Below, piece by piece: positions 34,516-46,959 of a DNA stretch of 64,000 nucleotides. The DNA comes from Artemisia argyi (lineage: Eukaryota; Streptophyta; Magnoliopsida; Asterales; Asteraceae): positions 6,345,897 through 6,409,896 of the forward strand of contig CM060684.1 in the NCBI GenBank assembly GCA_030686995.1, in the 5' to 3' direction. Within the stretch, counting starts at the first letter, position 1. Each line of letters begins with the position of its first letter. The notes under the pieces are model-generated. The model saw only the letters and a program-made list of their open reading frames with translations, was not told the DNA's origin and did not search any database. The position numbers and the translations under genes were made by a program.

Positions 34516-35556
34516 CTAAATTTTTCCACTAGGTTTAACAAATTTTATTTGTTTTGATATATTTGTCAAATACTTATCTGCCGTAAATCCTAATCCGGTT
34601 TTATCATAAAATGACTTTTGAATGTTAAGTAGATATTTTAAAGATTTAGAACTATTTTCGCATTTTGCCAATATTTTTGCTTTTTCCTTTTCCATTTTAA
34701 TGTCATGTTTATAGTCTTGACAATTTTTACATTCAAGATCAATTTCAATATTACTTTCAAGTTTAGACATTTTGTCTTCTAAAATTATTTCTTTTTCAAA
34801 ATTATTTTCAGCGGATGTTGAAGATTCATTTTTAAAAATAATTTTTGAGTCAATGTTGCAAAAATGTTTGAAGTTATTTTCCATTTTTGAAAATTCTAAT
34901 ATAAATTGATCATAGCAAAAATGTTTAGTTTTGGATTGTACCTTCTTTGTAGTTGTACATTCCTCACATGCATCAATACTAGTGTTCTCATTAGATTGAA
35001 TATTCTCATAAGCCGTGTTATTATCGTCTTCTTTGCACTTGTTGCACCATGATTTATTCACGCTCTTTCTTTGGATTTGGTTCATGTATTCCTCGTTGTA
35101 GATACCTTCAATGATCACATTTGAACTAGTAGTACATGTGTTTATTTCAACTAAATATTTATTTACTAAATTTTCTAGATTAACTATTTCTTGTGCAATA
35201 TCAACTATATCATCTTTGGTTTTACATTCTTCTTGGTGAATCTTTAAAAGACATTTCCAAATATCATTTGCCGTTTTACAATGAAATAATCTTTCATATT
35301 TGACTTTTGGTAGAGTTTTGAAAATAAGTAATTTGGCTTTAGTGTTTTTATCAATTTTAGTTTGAAAATTATTATTTTGATTTTCAAAATCTATTTTGGT
35401 TGATTTAAGATCACCAATTGAAATGATATGCCAAAGATCAAGATCTATTGATTTCACATAATTTTCAAATTTGTTTTTCCATTCAAGAAAATGATCATTT
35501 TCAAATAATGGTGGTTGTTGCATAAATTCCCCTTCTAAATATTTTTCAAATTCCAT
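34516..35556 (-). CDS. Sirevirus-like gag-like protein, 346 aa, lacking a zinc knuckle
   Basis: ATG at 35556, 52 bases or so inside the primer binding site, and a TAA at 34516. The N-terminal third has the Copia gag fold signature ('PPLFENDHFLEWKNKFENYV', 'DLWHII', 'ANDIWKCLLKIHQ'). The C-terminal end has 'LNIQKSFYDKTGLGF', a motif typical of the distal part of Sirevirus gag. Between them is an acidic, lysine-rich region with scattered CxxC pairs but no CCHC knuckle. It is shorter than usual Sirevirus gag and is not followed by protease. It may still assemble particles with a helper's proteins; that is inference. No internal stops. Confidence 0.75.
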   Translation of the reverse strand: MEFEKYLEGEFMQQPPLFENDHFLEWKNKFENYVKSIDLDLWHIISIGDLKSTKIDFENQNNNFQTKIDKNTKAKLLIFKTLPKVKYERLFHCKTANDIWKCLLKIHQEECKTKDDIVDIAQEIVNLENLVNKYLVEINTCTTSSNVIIEGIYNEEYMNQIQRKSVNKSWCNKCKEDDNNTAYENIQSNENTSIDACEECTTTKKVQSKTKHFCYDQFILEFSKMENNFKHFCNIDSKIIFKNESSTSAENNFEKEIILEDKMSKLESNIEIDLECKNCQDYKHDIKMEKEKAKILAKCENSSKSLKYLLNIQKSFYDKTGLGFTADKYLTNISKQIKFVKPSGKI

Positions 35557-35623
35557 AGATCGTTACAAGTATTAAAATACAGTCTATTTTAAAAATCTTG
35601 CTAGACGTGGCTCTGGTACCAAT

Positions 35624-37478
35624 TGAGGAAAACTAGAAGGGGGGGGGGTTGAATAGTTTTACGTCTTTTTCGTTTTGCTTATTTTATAAAAGATAGTTTC
35701 TAAGATGAAACTTTCAAATCACTTTAATACATAAATATATATACTAGTTAATTTATGACTTTGTATAAATACTACTTATGTATAATGTACAATTTCAAAA
35801 CATTTAACTACAAAAATATAAATACAAGATTTATTAAAGATTTTATATATACAATGCTTATGTATAATGTTTGGAAAGAATATACAATTTCATATATTTT
35901 ATGTAAGCATATATATGTGTAGTAGTGTATAGATATAATTATATGTACTAGGTTGGTTTTTGTAAGATTAGTATTATGAATGAATTTTAGTTTGATCTTT
36001 ATGTGAAATCAACATATGCACAATACTATCAATTATGACTAAGTGTGAAATGCAAGTAAGTAATAAATCAAAGAGTGAGAGATGGAAAGATCAAACCGAG
36101 ACACAAAGGATTTATAGTGGTTCGGCTACAAGGACACCTTCCTTGCCCTACTCCACTCCCCGAGTCACCTACTCGAGAGTTTTCTTCACTAGATCAAAGA
36201 CCTCCTTTATGGCGGAGAAAACCGTACACACCAATATACACACCAATTTACACACCAATCTTCACACCAATCTACACACCAATCTTCACACCAATCTACA
36301 CACCAATCTACACACCAATCTTCACACCAATCTACTATTTTCTTCACACCAATCTTCTACACACCAATCTTCTATACACCAATCTTCTATTCTCTTCACA
36401 CCTTCAAGGTACTAATGTCTTGACACCTTCAAGTCACTAATATCTTCACAACTTCAATGCACTAGTGTCTTGACACCTTCATGCCACTAATGTCTTCACA
36501 ACTTCAATGCACTAATGTCTTGACACCTTCAAGCCACTAATGTCTTCACAACTTCAATCTACAAATGTCTTCTAGTCTTCTCCACTAGAGATCCTTAATT
36601 TCTTCACTACAAGCTCCTATTGCTACAATCTCCTATCAACACTACTATCTAACCCTTCTTCTTCACTTCAAGTTACACTTCACACTTACAACAATTCTAG
36701 ATTCTTCAACTAAATCTAGTTAACTAATACATACACCTTATTCACCAAAGTATGAAAGATATACAAGAAAATGTAAACAAACAACTTAGATAGCAAGATG
36801 ATACTAAGTTGTAATACTTCTAATAGAAGTATTCTTCTCTTTGCACATGAAAGAATGAGGCTTTGGATCACTTGGAAACAAAGGCTTATGAAATGATCAA
36901 AGGATTTTTAGGATTGAAATGGAGATCTAGAACAGAAAGTTTTTGTGCAAAAAGGTGGGAAAAAATCCAGGTTTAAGGTGGTATTTATAGGCAAAAGTTT
37001 CTGACAGAGGAGCGTGGCCGGTCCCCTTAAAGCATGGCCGGCCCCCTTAAAATTAAGGGGACCGCCCCTTATAATTAAGGGGGCCGCCCAACTGTAACGG
37101 CCAGAAAACTTGTCTTTTAGTGGGGAAAGTTTATTTGGTGAAAAACTAACTGATTTTGGTTAAATATTTGAAATCATATATTTAGTATGATTAAAACATT
37201 TTTCCTTATTACCAAAAGTGTTTTTCAAAAATATATAATAAGATTATATAATTAAATAAACTTTGTATTAGTTAATTAAATACCCCTTTGATCATACATT
37301 GCACAAAACACTTTGTTTATTCATACCTTAAGTGATTTGTTGGTGAAAGTGATTATTTATTACTAAATACATGTTACGTCATGATCTTTGGTTTGATTAG
37401 TTTAAGTTTTGTGATTCTCAAAACATAGAGATATCGGAAGATGTGAATAATGTTTTCAGTCAATTATTTATATCAACA
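35624..37478 (-). repeat. Sirevirus-like 5' LTR, 1855 bp
   Basis: Near-identical to 28890-30746. Carries the same tandem repeats, GC-rich inverted cluster (37017-37090) and minus-strand TATA box (36989-36982). Confidence 0.93.
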
Positions 37479-40000
37479 AGGACTTCCTCAAAATCATAGA
37501 TTCCATAGACCTAGATGTTGCAACTAGAGAGACAACCCGATTACGCCTATTTCAATTCTCTCTACGGGATCAAGCTAGTCAATGGCTTGAGCGTTTACCC
37601 GCGGGATCCATCACCACATGGGATGATCTCACCACTCGTTTCCTTGCTCAATTTTTCCCATCGGGGAGAACTACTAAGCTTAGAAATGACATCTTGATGT
37701 TCAAACAACGTCAAAATGAATCTCTTTATGAAGCATGGACTCGTTTCAAGGACTTACTCCAAAAAGTCCCTCATCATGGCATAGATCTTTGGCTCCAAAT
37801 CCAAATCTTTTCTGACCATATCGACATCTCCACGAGGCGAGCCATTGACCAATCGACCGGTGGTAATCTACGTGATCTAAGTGCGGAACAATCATGGGAA
37901 CTCATAGAAAATCTTGCTCTCTATGACAACGAAAGTTGGAATGATCCCCGTGATTTGAACAAAACGGTCAAGGCAATATCTTTGCCTTCGAACAATTTTA
38001 GCACTCCCGACCGTAGGATCATGGAACTTGAAGGTCGAGTCAAGTCTCTCATGAAATCTTACGAAGCTCCAAAATCCTTAAGCCAAGTTAGCAGAATCGC
38101 TTCTACATGTAAATTATGTAGTGGCCCTCACAAGACTCATAACTGCATGGAGCTTCCAAAACGTGCTTATAACGAATTCACGTCATCACATGTGGGTCAA
38201 GGTCCTCGAACTTCTGGCGAGGCCTATGAGGCATGGAAGGATAAACCTAATTTCAAAGGGTACCAAATGCGGAGCGTATCTTTCAATGATTCCTCACCAC
38301 TCACTTGGTCCGAGCATTTTCCGTCACAAGGCATTCCCAGGCAAAGCTATGAAGATGCCCTAAAAAAATTCATTCTATCTCAAAAATTACAGCTCTCTAC
38401 GCTCGAGGCTAAATTTAGACAACAGCAGGCTGATGTGAACAACAAGATTAGTAATATGTTAACTGCTATCAAAGAGCATGCTGTTAATAAGCCCGTTCAT
38501 GTTGATGAGGTTAAATCTGTTACTGTCATGAGTCCACCAACCTCACATGTGAAAATAAAAAGTCCTAGCAAGTTATTCAAACATCTATCCCCCAAAGGAA
38601 AAGAACCTGTCAACCCCTTAGGACCAATCCATTTCGTAAACACCATCACCACGATATCTGCTTCTACACCCAACCCAATCCAACAACAAGCTGACAAATT
38701 CAGTCAGACAGCTAAAGATGAGACCTTAAGGGTAGACCATGATTTGGCCAGAAAACCTACCAACTCATCCGAGCAGTACACCGCGCAAGACTCTGGCAAA
38801 TCGAATGAAGGGAAAGAGAGATCGGAAGAGCATGAGAGAAATCCAACCAATTTGGGTAAGTCTATTATAGAAGAACCCGAGAGAAAAATGGAGGATATTA
38901 CTAGTGGGAATAACGATAGGACTAAGGAAAGTAATCCTAAAGTTTTCAAGATCTCCTGCACCATTAAGGAAAAGCTCTTAACCGATAGTCAAATAGATCC
39001 TAGCTTCCCAGTCAACATAGTCCCCCTTTCCTTATACCACGAAGCCTTCCCAGGACAGATTGCGTGCGAGAGAGTGATGAAAAATTTGTCAATCAGTATT
39101 GGAGAGCTTTTTTACAATACTGACCTCACCGTGGTCGATGACGTGGACCCTTTCACCAATCAAACATTAACCAACCTTGTTCTTGGAAAACCATTTATCA
39201 ATGAATCAGGAGTGATCCTTGATGAGAAAGATGGTAGTGCATTATTCACCAATGGTGTTAAGAAGGTAATCTTTCGTAAGGGTAATGAGGAGGTGTACGA
39301 GTATCGTCCTTCCCTTGAAGGGAATCTATATGGGTCAAAGGATGGAGAGTCGAGGAAGATAAGACGGCGTGATCCGAACAATCTCAAAATCCCCTGCATG
39401 ATCGGCCATAAATACTTCGATAACGTCTACATTAACGTATTCCTGCCAAAGAATTTTATGTCCTTATTCCGTTATAACAATATCTGCAGATGGGGAATGA
39501 TTTACAAGGGAGAGAAAGTGGTAGGTAAGGATCATGAGATTCAGGTGTTTGTAGGAAATATGGCATTTACTATGGAATTTACGATCATGGACAACATCGA
39601 AGACTATGTCGACCCTAGATTATCACAAATTATTTTTGGGGCACCCTTTTGTGAGATTACTAATCTGATAATTGATGATCGGAACGGTATTATGACCTTC
39701 ACTGATGGGATTAGGAGGGTTTCATACCAAACGCCCTACAAGAGAAAAGACCTTAAGGAAATCGATTGTGACGGGCTTGATAAGATAAGCTCCCAACTTA
39801 TTTTGTGCGATGAAGATGTTCGGAGAGGGTGTAAGAACACTTCTGATCTATCATGTGGATTCTTTAAGGATGTTAGTAAGCTTGGTTCCAAGTATCGAAA
39901 AGATATCTTCGAGTTCGAAGACCCGAGGTACTTACACTATGAAAGCGATACTGGTTTAGAAGACGACCTAGAGAGTGGAACCAACGATGAGGTCACGTAG

Positions 40001-41831
40001 TAACTCATGACCTTGAGTCTAGCTACAAGACTCGTAAATAAAGAAAAGCGCTTCTTGGGAGGTAACCCATGTTTTGTATGATTTTATTTGTTTGTTTGTT
40101 ATTTGCTTCCGTATGCATGCTTAATTTTTATTGTTGGTAGATCATGTCTCTAAACTAAATAGTGGAAATACTTTACCTTGTTGTTTTGGCCTAGTCTTAA
40201 CTCCACCTAAAAGTATTTTTGCAAAATATAAGTGTAAGGGGAAACCCCAAATATGTTTTCAAGAAACAAGCCGATCATGATTCTCCACAATATTAAATGA
40301 ACATGTATATTCGTATTTGTTAGAGTCAAATGCTTGTATTAAGTCATAATGAAGTTTTGCAGGATTTTCCAGGAAGTAGGACCAAGTTTTTCCAGAAATT
40401 TTCCGGAAACTTAACATAAGAATTTCTGCAGGTCACTTCTGACGGCGTCAAGTGTAAAAATCTGGAAATTTTATCGGTTTTGTTTTTCTAACGGAGTCTT
40501 ATGGTTTTTGTGAATTATTAAGTTTTATAATCTCCAGGAGATCTGCAAACTTCATTCCACAAGCATTATATCTTATCTTGTTTTCTAGGATTTAGTAACT
40601 TATATAGGATGCCGCCGATTTTACGCGAGGTTGTCTTGTCTATTTTATCAGGTTTTACAGGTTATGTATGACAAGAAGATGATTTATATTCTGGAAGGGA
40701 AGCTTTGATTGTTCATTTTTTTGGAGGAAGATTTAACCTGGCCACCTTATTATCCATACCGAGCAAATCAGGGGAGTATTTGATTTCATTCTTTTTACTT
40801 ATTTCACTTTTACATTCTTTACTTGAACATTGGGGACAATGTTCATCTTAAGTGTAAGGGGAGGGTAAAAAGATGATACCTTACATATGCACTTTCGCTT
40901 GAGTTTGTTTTGTTTGATGGTAGATGTGTAATAAAACTATGAGAAATACTTGTTAGTGCAATTTTAGTGCCAAATTTAAAATTTTTTACAACATTTAGGA
41001 GTGAAACTTTAGCCATAGCAAGCGTCTCATGGATAGGAGATTGTATGACTAGCACATAACCGTATATTCAGAAAAATTTTCCACCCAAATATGTGAGGTT
41101 CGCCTTTAGATTTGATAGGAAAAACATTTATTATTAGTGCTTATGAGTGTGCCGGTAGCATTTAGATTCTAGAACTTGCGTTAGTGATGCATCCCGAGAC
41201 CGCTAGTGAGACTACATTCGTGTAGTAGGATTTACTACATGATAAGAGGCATTAGGATCACCCTTGTGTTAAACCCGTATTATAATTACTTGACCATTTC
41301 AGTCATATTACTTGGCTAGTTAAGTCAACTAATTTTTCCCACACCCTTAGCGTTGTACTCATTTTTAGTACACGAAACCCCTAGTACACCCCTCCGAGCC
41401 TATCTTTTCATTTCTAACTTTAAGCATCTTACTTAAAGGAAGAATTTGTTACACCCCACTTAAATGTACACCCAAATCGCCTTAGCCTTCCGTGTATGCG
41501 CTCATTTTTAGTGCATTATTGTTATTTGTTAAACCCTAAGTTAACTTTCTAATTGATTACATGGTTGCTAAGTCAAGTCATATCCTTGTACATATTGTTT
41601 TGGGACGATTGGGACTCATGGGTAAGTACTTATTTTATGGAGTAATGGGGAAGAACATCATTTATTACCCCCAAATGTGCGTTAATCTTAAAAGTGCTCC
41701 AAGTGTTTTGATTTTCTTAATTCGAGTCATTAGATTAGTTAATTGTAAAGTATGTAAAAATTCAAGTGTAAGGGGAATTGTTCATCCCCTATGATGTATT
41801 ATTTTGGATGGTAGGGTAAGAGTGTATGCAA

Positions 41832-41874
<43 letters not shown>

Positions 41875-42472
41875 AGAAAAAGAAAAGAAAAAAAAAATAG
41901 AAAAAGGAAAAATAGAAAAAACAAACGGACTACCATCCCTTTTCATTCTATGTTCATTTTATGTTTTTGTTATTTTTCATTTATTAGCTTAAGTCGAGTC
42001 TAGTCTTGGCTTAGCAACGCCATAGTGTACATGTAATTAACCAAGATTGTTAACTCGCCACCAGTAAAACTTCCTTTATCCAACAAAACCGTGTATTTCA
42101 TATCCCTGCACCTAACGTTACAACTCTTTAAAAGACCTCTTTGATAGTTTATCCTAGGTGCTTACGCCATGTGGTGGAGGTTTGATCCTTTCCCAAGCCT
42201 ATGGTAATCTATTTTGCTATGACAGGTAGTGAGAGATATCTTCCGTTTCCATATTGTAATTTATACTTTATTACACCCGAGAGATGTGAGTATCTAAATA
42301 CTATTTGTGAGGTGCTTGTGTATGACCTCCGTGCTTGTCTATTGGTCTTTAGTGGAACGATTATTTGTTGTAATTACTTTTATATTAGTGTTAAATGACC
42401 CCTAACTTGTCTTGTGAGTAGAATAAAAGCGCATTTGCTTGAGGACAAGCAAATCTCAAGTGTAAGGGTATA
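40001..42472 (+). other. Athila-like 3' noncoding region with four polypurine-like motifs
   Basis: No gene. AGTGTAAGGG occurs at 40231, 40851, 41765 and 42459; only the last abuts the LTR. Also an isolated TGACGGCGTCA at 40440 and a poly-A run at about 41831-41871. In Athila elements with an extra ORF this region would carry an env-like gene; none is visible. Confidence 0.75.
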
Positions 42473-43879
42473 TGATGAGGCGAAAAATGATCCTTTTTTA
42501 GGGGGTCATTTAAGCCCGAATTCGAATTTATTTGATCAAATATTACCCTAAATCGTTCCTTTTGTGATTTTAGGTACTTTGAGAGAGAAATCTGGAAAAG
42601 GAAGCAATTCGGACGTTTTTGGAGCATAAAAGTGAAGAAAACGCCAAAGTCTTAATTTTCCATGCTTGGAACAGTAGGTGACGGCGTCAAGAGTAACTCC
42701 CTGACGGCGTCAAGAGCAAAATTCCATGACGATCCAGTAGAGATTTGACGGCGTCACAAAGGTAGGGCGTCAAGAGTTAAAGTCATGACGGCCTGGAAAT
42801 GATTAAGTCTTGACGGCGTCAAATGTAGATCAAGGCAGTCCGAGAATAGTTTTGGCGGCGAGGTGACGGCGTCACAAGTTTCGTCTTGACGCCGTCAGAC
42901 CCCTTTTCCTATATATAGTTTTTTAATTTTCACATTATAAAGAGAGAAGTTTTGGAGAAACCCTAAGTATGATTTTGGTGCGAATTTTACAGGTTTTTCA
43001 AGGGTTCCAAGCCCTTGATACCTTTCATGTGTAATTGAGATAAGTGTTCTTTTAATTCAATCAATATGTCTATGTGTTGGTTGTCTATATCTTGTTCTTG
43101 TCTTAATTCCATCATGCTAGGCTAGATCTATCTTGTGTTTGCTTGGATCTAATGAAACCTAGATGTTAATTATGTGTTGATTACTTGTTTATACTTGTCT
43201 TGGATGAATGATTTATATGTTAGGCTTAAGAAAACTGGCAGATCTCCAATTGGTAACATGCTTGAACATCTTAAGATACATGAACCGACGCGCACTAGGT
43301 CTTTATTGGTTTTATTTAATGCATGAGCCACTGTTTACAATCCCTATAGTTGTGCTGGGCATGGTGTAGGAGGAGATAAGAGCTCATAGAATTGGGGAGT
43401 TAAGTGTACCACCCCATGAATGGTATTAAGGAATACGATCCGTCATCCATGCAATTATAACAAGTAATTAACGTGTAAAAGATGTCTAGGGAGTAGTGAA
43501 ATCTAAGTAAACACATTTTCTCCACTTATTGCTCACAACTTTAGTATGATTTAGTTTATTTTCGTTTCTAGTATTTCATTTTGATTGCATCTTTAGTATT
43601 GGGTTAGTTGATTAGCAACTAATTCCGCCCAAATCCTTCAAACCCGAGATTTTTAATTGCTTTCTATAAAATATAAAAACACAAAAATAATCATCCCTCA
43701 CCTTTAGAACTAGTATTTAGGTTTTCTAATCCTAGCGACACTATTCCTAAGCTGAACGATCAATCCCCCGGTACTTGTCACTATACTATACTACAACGAT
43801 CAGGTACACTGCCTGGTGGGGGTTGTAAGCTTCTCGAGATCCCTCGAGAGGTAAAGCCTGTTGCGATTCCCACGCATCA
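42473..43879 (+). repeat. Athila-like 3' LTR, 1407 bp (full length)
   Basis: Contains TGACGGCGTCA at 42679, 42702, 42746, 42811 and 42864, its complement at 42887, and a TATA-like tract near 42910. The first three copies lie in the segment that the 5' LTR has lost. Confidence 0.93.
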
Positions 43880-43914
43880 AAAGACATAAAGTTTGAACAA
43901 CATGAGCATATGTT

Positions 43915-45424
43915 TTAACACATGAGAAACACTGGAATCATAATTGGGTCACGGTTAGGCAATGAAACTCGATCGTCTTTCACATAGTCAGCAAGTTTGA
44001 ACCTCACCATTTTGTCACCATCCCACTCACACTTCCTAACTATGGTCTTCCAACTTGTCTTGATTGTCACATGATTTTTGCTTTTAGGTCGACCGCTGTG
44101 TTTTTCTAGATCGACGTCCACATAAAACTGTAGTCCATCATGGTATTGGAGCATAGCATTATGGTACTTGAACATGGAATGTGACTTGACAAACTTATGG
44201 GGTATGTTCTACAATGAAAACGAACTTAGTTATAGTAATGAGTATATTCTTTTAAGAATGTTTTCAAGTATATATCAATGCAATGCATGAGTAACATCTG
44301 GAATAAATCAGGTTTAAAGTACTTACCAAACGACCTCTTTCCGTCACATAGGCAAGAACCGGAGCATAAAAACAGTGTTTCTCATCGTTGTGCTCCGTGC
44401 ATCCATCCCTTTCACATATGTGCTTCATTCGTTCATCTTCATTTAAAATGGAAGAAAAAACAATTTTTATACTGATACTTCATGTTTAAAAGATTACGAC
44501 AGTTTAAATGTACACTTTTATTAAGATACCTTTATCTATCGGGCTTCTCTTGAAAGGCTTTCTCCAATTTAGCTCCATACGTGGTACAATTTCAGACCTC
44601 ATTTCCATCTCAGACTCATCAAATGGCATCAGTGACAGAGTATTGTTGAGTAGATTTGTGAAAATCACTCTTGTGCCACCAATCAAACCTAACTCATGAA
44701 CCAAGAAACTCCGTCTCTGTCCTCCCAATTCGTGCACGTGTTTCTTTTCTTCAATTATTTCAATTTCACGGTGACTCAAAGCTGCTAACGGCACGCCAGC
44801 CACAAGAACTGTGAATTCTTCATTCTTAGGTTCTTTAAGGAAATGAAAAGGAATGACCTTCATAAGAATGACATTGTAAAGAAAGTTACCGGCCAAAATA
44901 AAATAAACAACATTTTCAATAAACTCGAAGAATGTAATATCTATAGCTTAAAGACTTACCGGTGATTGTTGAGGTTGTTCCACACTGACCAAGCATCGAC
45001 GTTGTCTGTAACCTACCAAAGCAAGGTCGTATCCATTACATTCGTGCCCTTCATCGTAGTACCCTGTTACGTAGTAACAGTCTTCTTCCTCACGTACGAA
45101 ATGTAATGTTGCGACGTTGATGTATTTGTTGTCTGTTAAAAAGTCTTTCCACTCATGCGAGTACAACACAATATCACCACCAAGCACTTTCCAGAAAACC
45201 TTATGTTTCGTTCCTTTATTATGTATTAAATATATCCATTTGTTTTTCGGGTACAATCTTTCCCTAAAGAATTTTGGAAGGATCTGTAATTGAAAAGATT
45301 AATTCGTATCTACATTTTAAGTTACACTAATTAAGTTATAAGGTATCTACGTATTATTAAAATGAAATACCTGGAGTGTTCGGATGTTTTTTTTGTTTGC
45401 CTCAACTAAAAACTGCATGCTCAT
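43915..45424 (-). CDS. B3-domain (plant-specific DNA-binding) protein with three B3-like modules, five exons
   Basis: Exons (minus): 45424-45371, 45283-44960, 44857-44530, 44436-44327, 44208-43915, all GT-AG with matching phases, 369 residues, no lesion. Module 1 (exons 1-2) begins 'ILPKFFRERL' and has the B3 pattern 'VLGGDIVLYSHEWKDFLTDN'. Module 2 (exon 3) begins 'VIPFHFLKE' and ends 'GLIGGTRVIFTNLL'. Module 3 (exons 4-5) begins 'LNIPHKFVKSH' and ends 'RVSLPNRDPIMIPVFLM'. A Cys/His-rich patch (HICERDGC...HC) precedes module 3. B3 folds bind DNA, as in REM-type transcription factors. The start ATG gives 18 codons before the first intron; another ATG two codons on is possible. The Athila element lies 31 bases past the stop. 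It may be Helitron cargo rather than an ordinary transcription-factor gene. Confidence 0.7.
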
Positions 45425-46295
45425 CCTGTTTAATAGAAACACGACATTGACATTGTCAATATAGTATTACATTCAAAACTGAATACTACATAGTATTTAA
45501 CAAATCTAACCAAAACATTTTTAACTAAATTTTACCTTATTCATACATCTATACTCATATACCTCTTTTATAGTACTTATACCTTTTAAGTAGCATTATC
45601 AAGTAAAATCATCATATTTGTTAGAGACATAATCCAAAACATGACACGTCTTCTGTTGTAGCATTATCACAAAGGTTCCAAACAAGTGAACGTAACTACT
45701 CAAGTAATATCATCACATGTGAACTTCTTTTGAAAACATTAAACACACCATATTACAATAGCTAATGGATACTAACTTTAGAACTCAAATGAGATGATCA
45801 TTTCTAACAACTACAGTTGTATATGGTGTTCCTGTTAACATTTCAACTTAAAAATATACATCTCCTATCTCCCAATCTACTTATATTTACAAAAAATCAA
45901 CCTAAATCAATCAATAACCTAATTATTGACCATTTGAACTTTGAACTAATAAACTACGGTTATGATCAATTACTTTGAATACATGTACAACAAATAATCA
46001 CGTGATCATTGCTAACGTATTATAACCTGTTGCCTAAACATAATCTCATAATGTAGAACATCATAAATCTCTACTATTCGATATACTCGATTAGTGAAAT
46101 CCCAAAATACATTGATTCAAATCAATCATCTTTAAACTACTACATAAAACAAACGCAATAATAGATTCACCACACTTAATTTCCCTAAAACATAGCCGAT
46201 TACATACATGCAAATAGGTTTAGAGACTTTGCTACTCACTGAATATCGGTTACGACATTGGTACCAAATGATCAAGAAGATGTATGAAACAAAAA

Positions 46296-46348
<53 letters not shown>

Positions 46349-46821
46349 GTTGATGTGATCGTTCCAAGTTATCAAGTGATTAGGCGGTTTTTTTAGAGAG
46401 ATGGAGTTATTGGTGGTTATGATCCGCCTCTAATAATGATGAATTTAGAGATAACATGGAAAATATAACCGAGTATAATATGTAATCAATGTTCAAAAAA
46501 AAAGTGTAGTATGTAATCATTATAATTATAGAAACTATAACAAGCAATGTCATAAGATCATCTTTTTATTTAGTCTTTTAACATGTTCAAGAAACATATT
46601 ATATATTTTTATAAAATATTTGACTAAAATAGTTATAAAAAAAAATACATGTTTTAGATAGTATCATTATATACATGTAAAACATTTGTTTCCTATAATA
46701 CATAACAAATTAGGTGTAATATACAAATAAAATACAATATTATATGAATCCATTCCTAATATATTGACATTCATTTTCTATAAATCCAAACAAATATTCA
46801 TTGCACATTTGCAATAATATT

Positions 46822-46859
<38 letters not shown>

Positions 46860-46959
46860 TTTTTTTGTTTCTAAAAGCATTTTTAACAAGAATTTGTTAT
46901 ATAGATACGTTTGCATATATATAACTATTTATATTGTGATTATTTTTCTTTCAATGTAG
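45425..46959. other. Divergent intergenic region between the B3 gene and the acidic-protein gene
   Basis: AT-rich. Includes a long A-run (about 46297-46346) and a T-run (46825-46854). It should hold promoters for both divergent genes and an unlocated first exon of the acidic-protein gene. A Lys-only reading of the A-run near 46208-46396 is an artefact. Confidence 0.6.

Larger units (their letters stand above)
28890..37478 (-). mobile_element. Sirevirus-like Copia element, gag-like ORF but no pol, nested in the Athila gag
   Basis: LTRs 28890-30746 and 35624-37478 (about 1.86 kb) are nearly identical, with under ten differences by eye. Target duplication AGGAC on both sides (28885-28889, 37479-37483). 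On the minus strand the primer binding site TTGGTACCAGAGCC lies just inside the 5' LTR (35609-35622) and the polypurine tract AAAAAGGGGGAGAT abuts the 3' LTR (30747-30760). Further polypurine-like motifs lie near 30837, 30909 and 30925, a Sirevirus habit. Inside are a gag-like ORF (34516-35556) and a proline-rich ORF (31409-32092). No protease, integrase, RT or RNase H. The LTR similarity indicates recent insertion. Confidence 0.93.
28650..40000 (+). pseudogene. Athila-like gag/retropepsin-like gene, split by the Copia insertion
   Basis: The reading frame begins at ATG 28650 and runs to 28889. After the inserted element and one copy of the AGGAC duplication it resumes in phase at 37484 and continues to a stop at 40000, about 918 codons in all. 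Order: N-terminal Athila gag ('LGEYSRPSHQGYRNTIEL'), Retrotrans_gag core ('QASQWLERLPAGSITTWDD', 'LLQKVPHHGIDLW'), zinc knuckle CxxCxxxHxxxxC (CKLCSGPHKTHNC), a lysine/proline-rich linker, then two degenerate aspartyl-protease-like repeats ('LVLGKPFINE...' and 'IIFGAPFCEI...'). Apart from the insertion I see no stop or frameshift. No RT follows, so it looks like a gag-only non-autonomous family. The 37484-40000 part alone could still encode a long protein. Confidence 0.88.
27224..43879 (+). mobile_element. Athila-like Ty3/gypsy element, non-autonomous, with a nested Copia element
   Basis: LTRs at 27224-28487 and 42473-43879 begin TGATGAG and end GCATCA. Target duplication AAAGA is present on both sides (27219-27223, 43880-43884). 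The primer binding site just after the 5' LTR reads TGGCGCCGCAGCCCGGGGA, close to the complement of tRNA-Asp as in Athila elements. The 3' polypurine tract (AGTGTAAGGG) is at 42459-42468. Coding capacity is gag plus a retropepsin-like region only; no RT or integrase. The element is about 16.7 kb, of which 8.6 kb is the inserted Copia element. It landed 31 bases beyond the stop codon of the B3 gene. Confidence 0.93.

Noticed and set aside
46208..46396. Lysine-rich ORF at the A-run
   Set aside because: Produced by a poly-A tract with no splice or family support. It might contain a first exon of the next gene, but nothing shows this.
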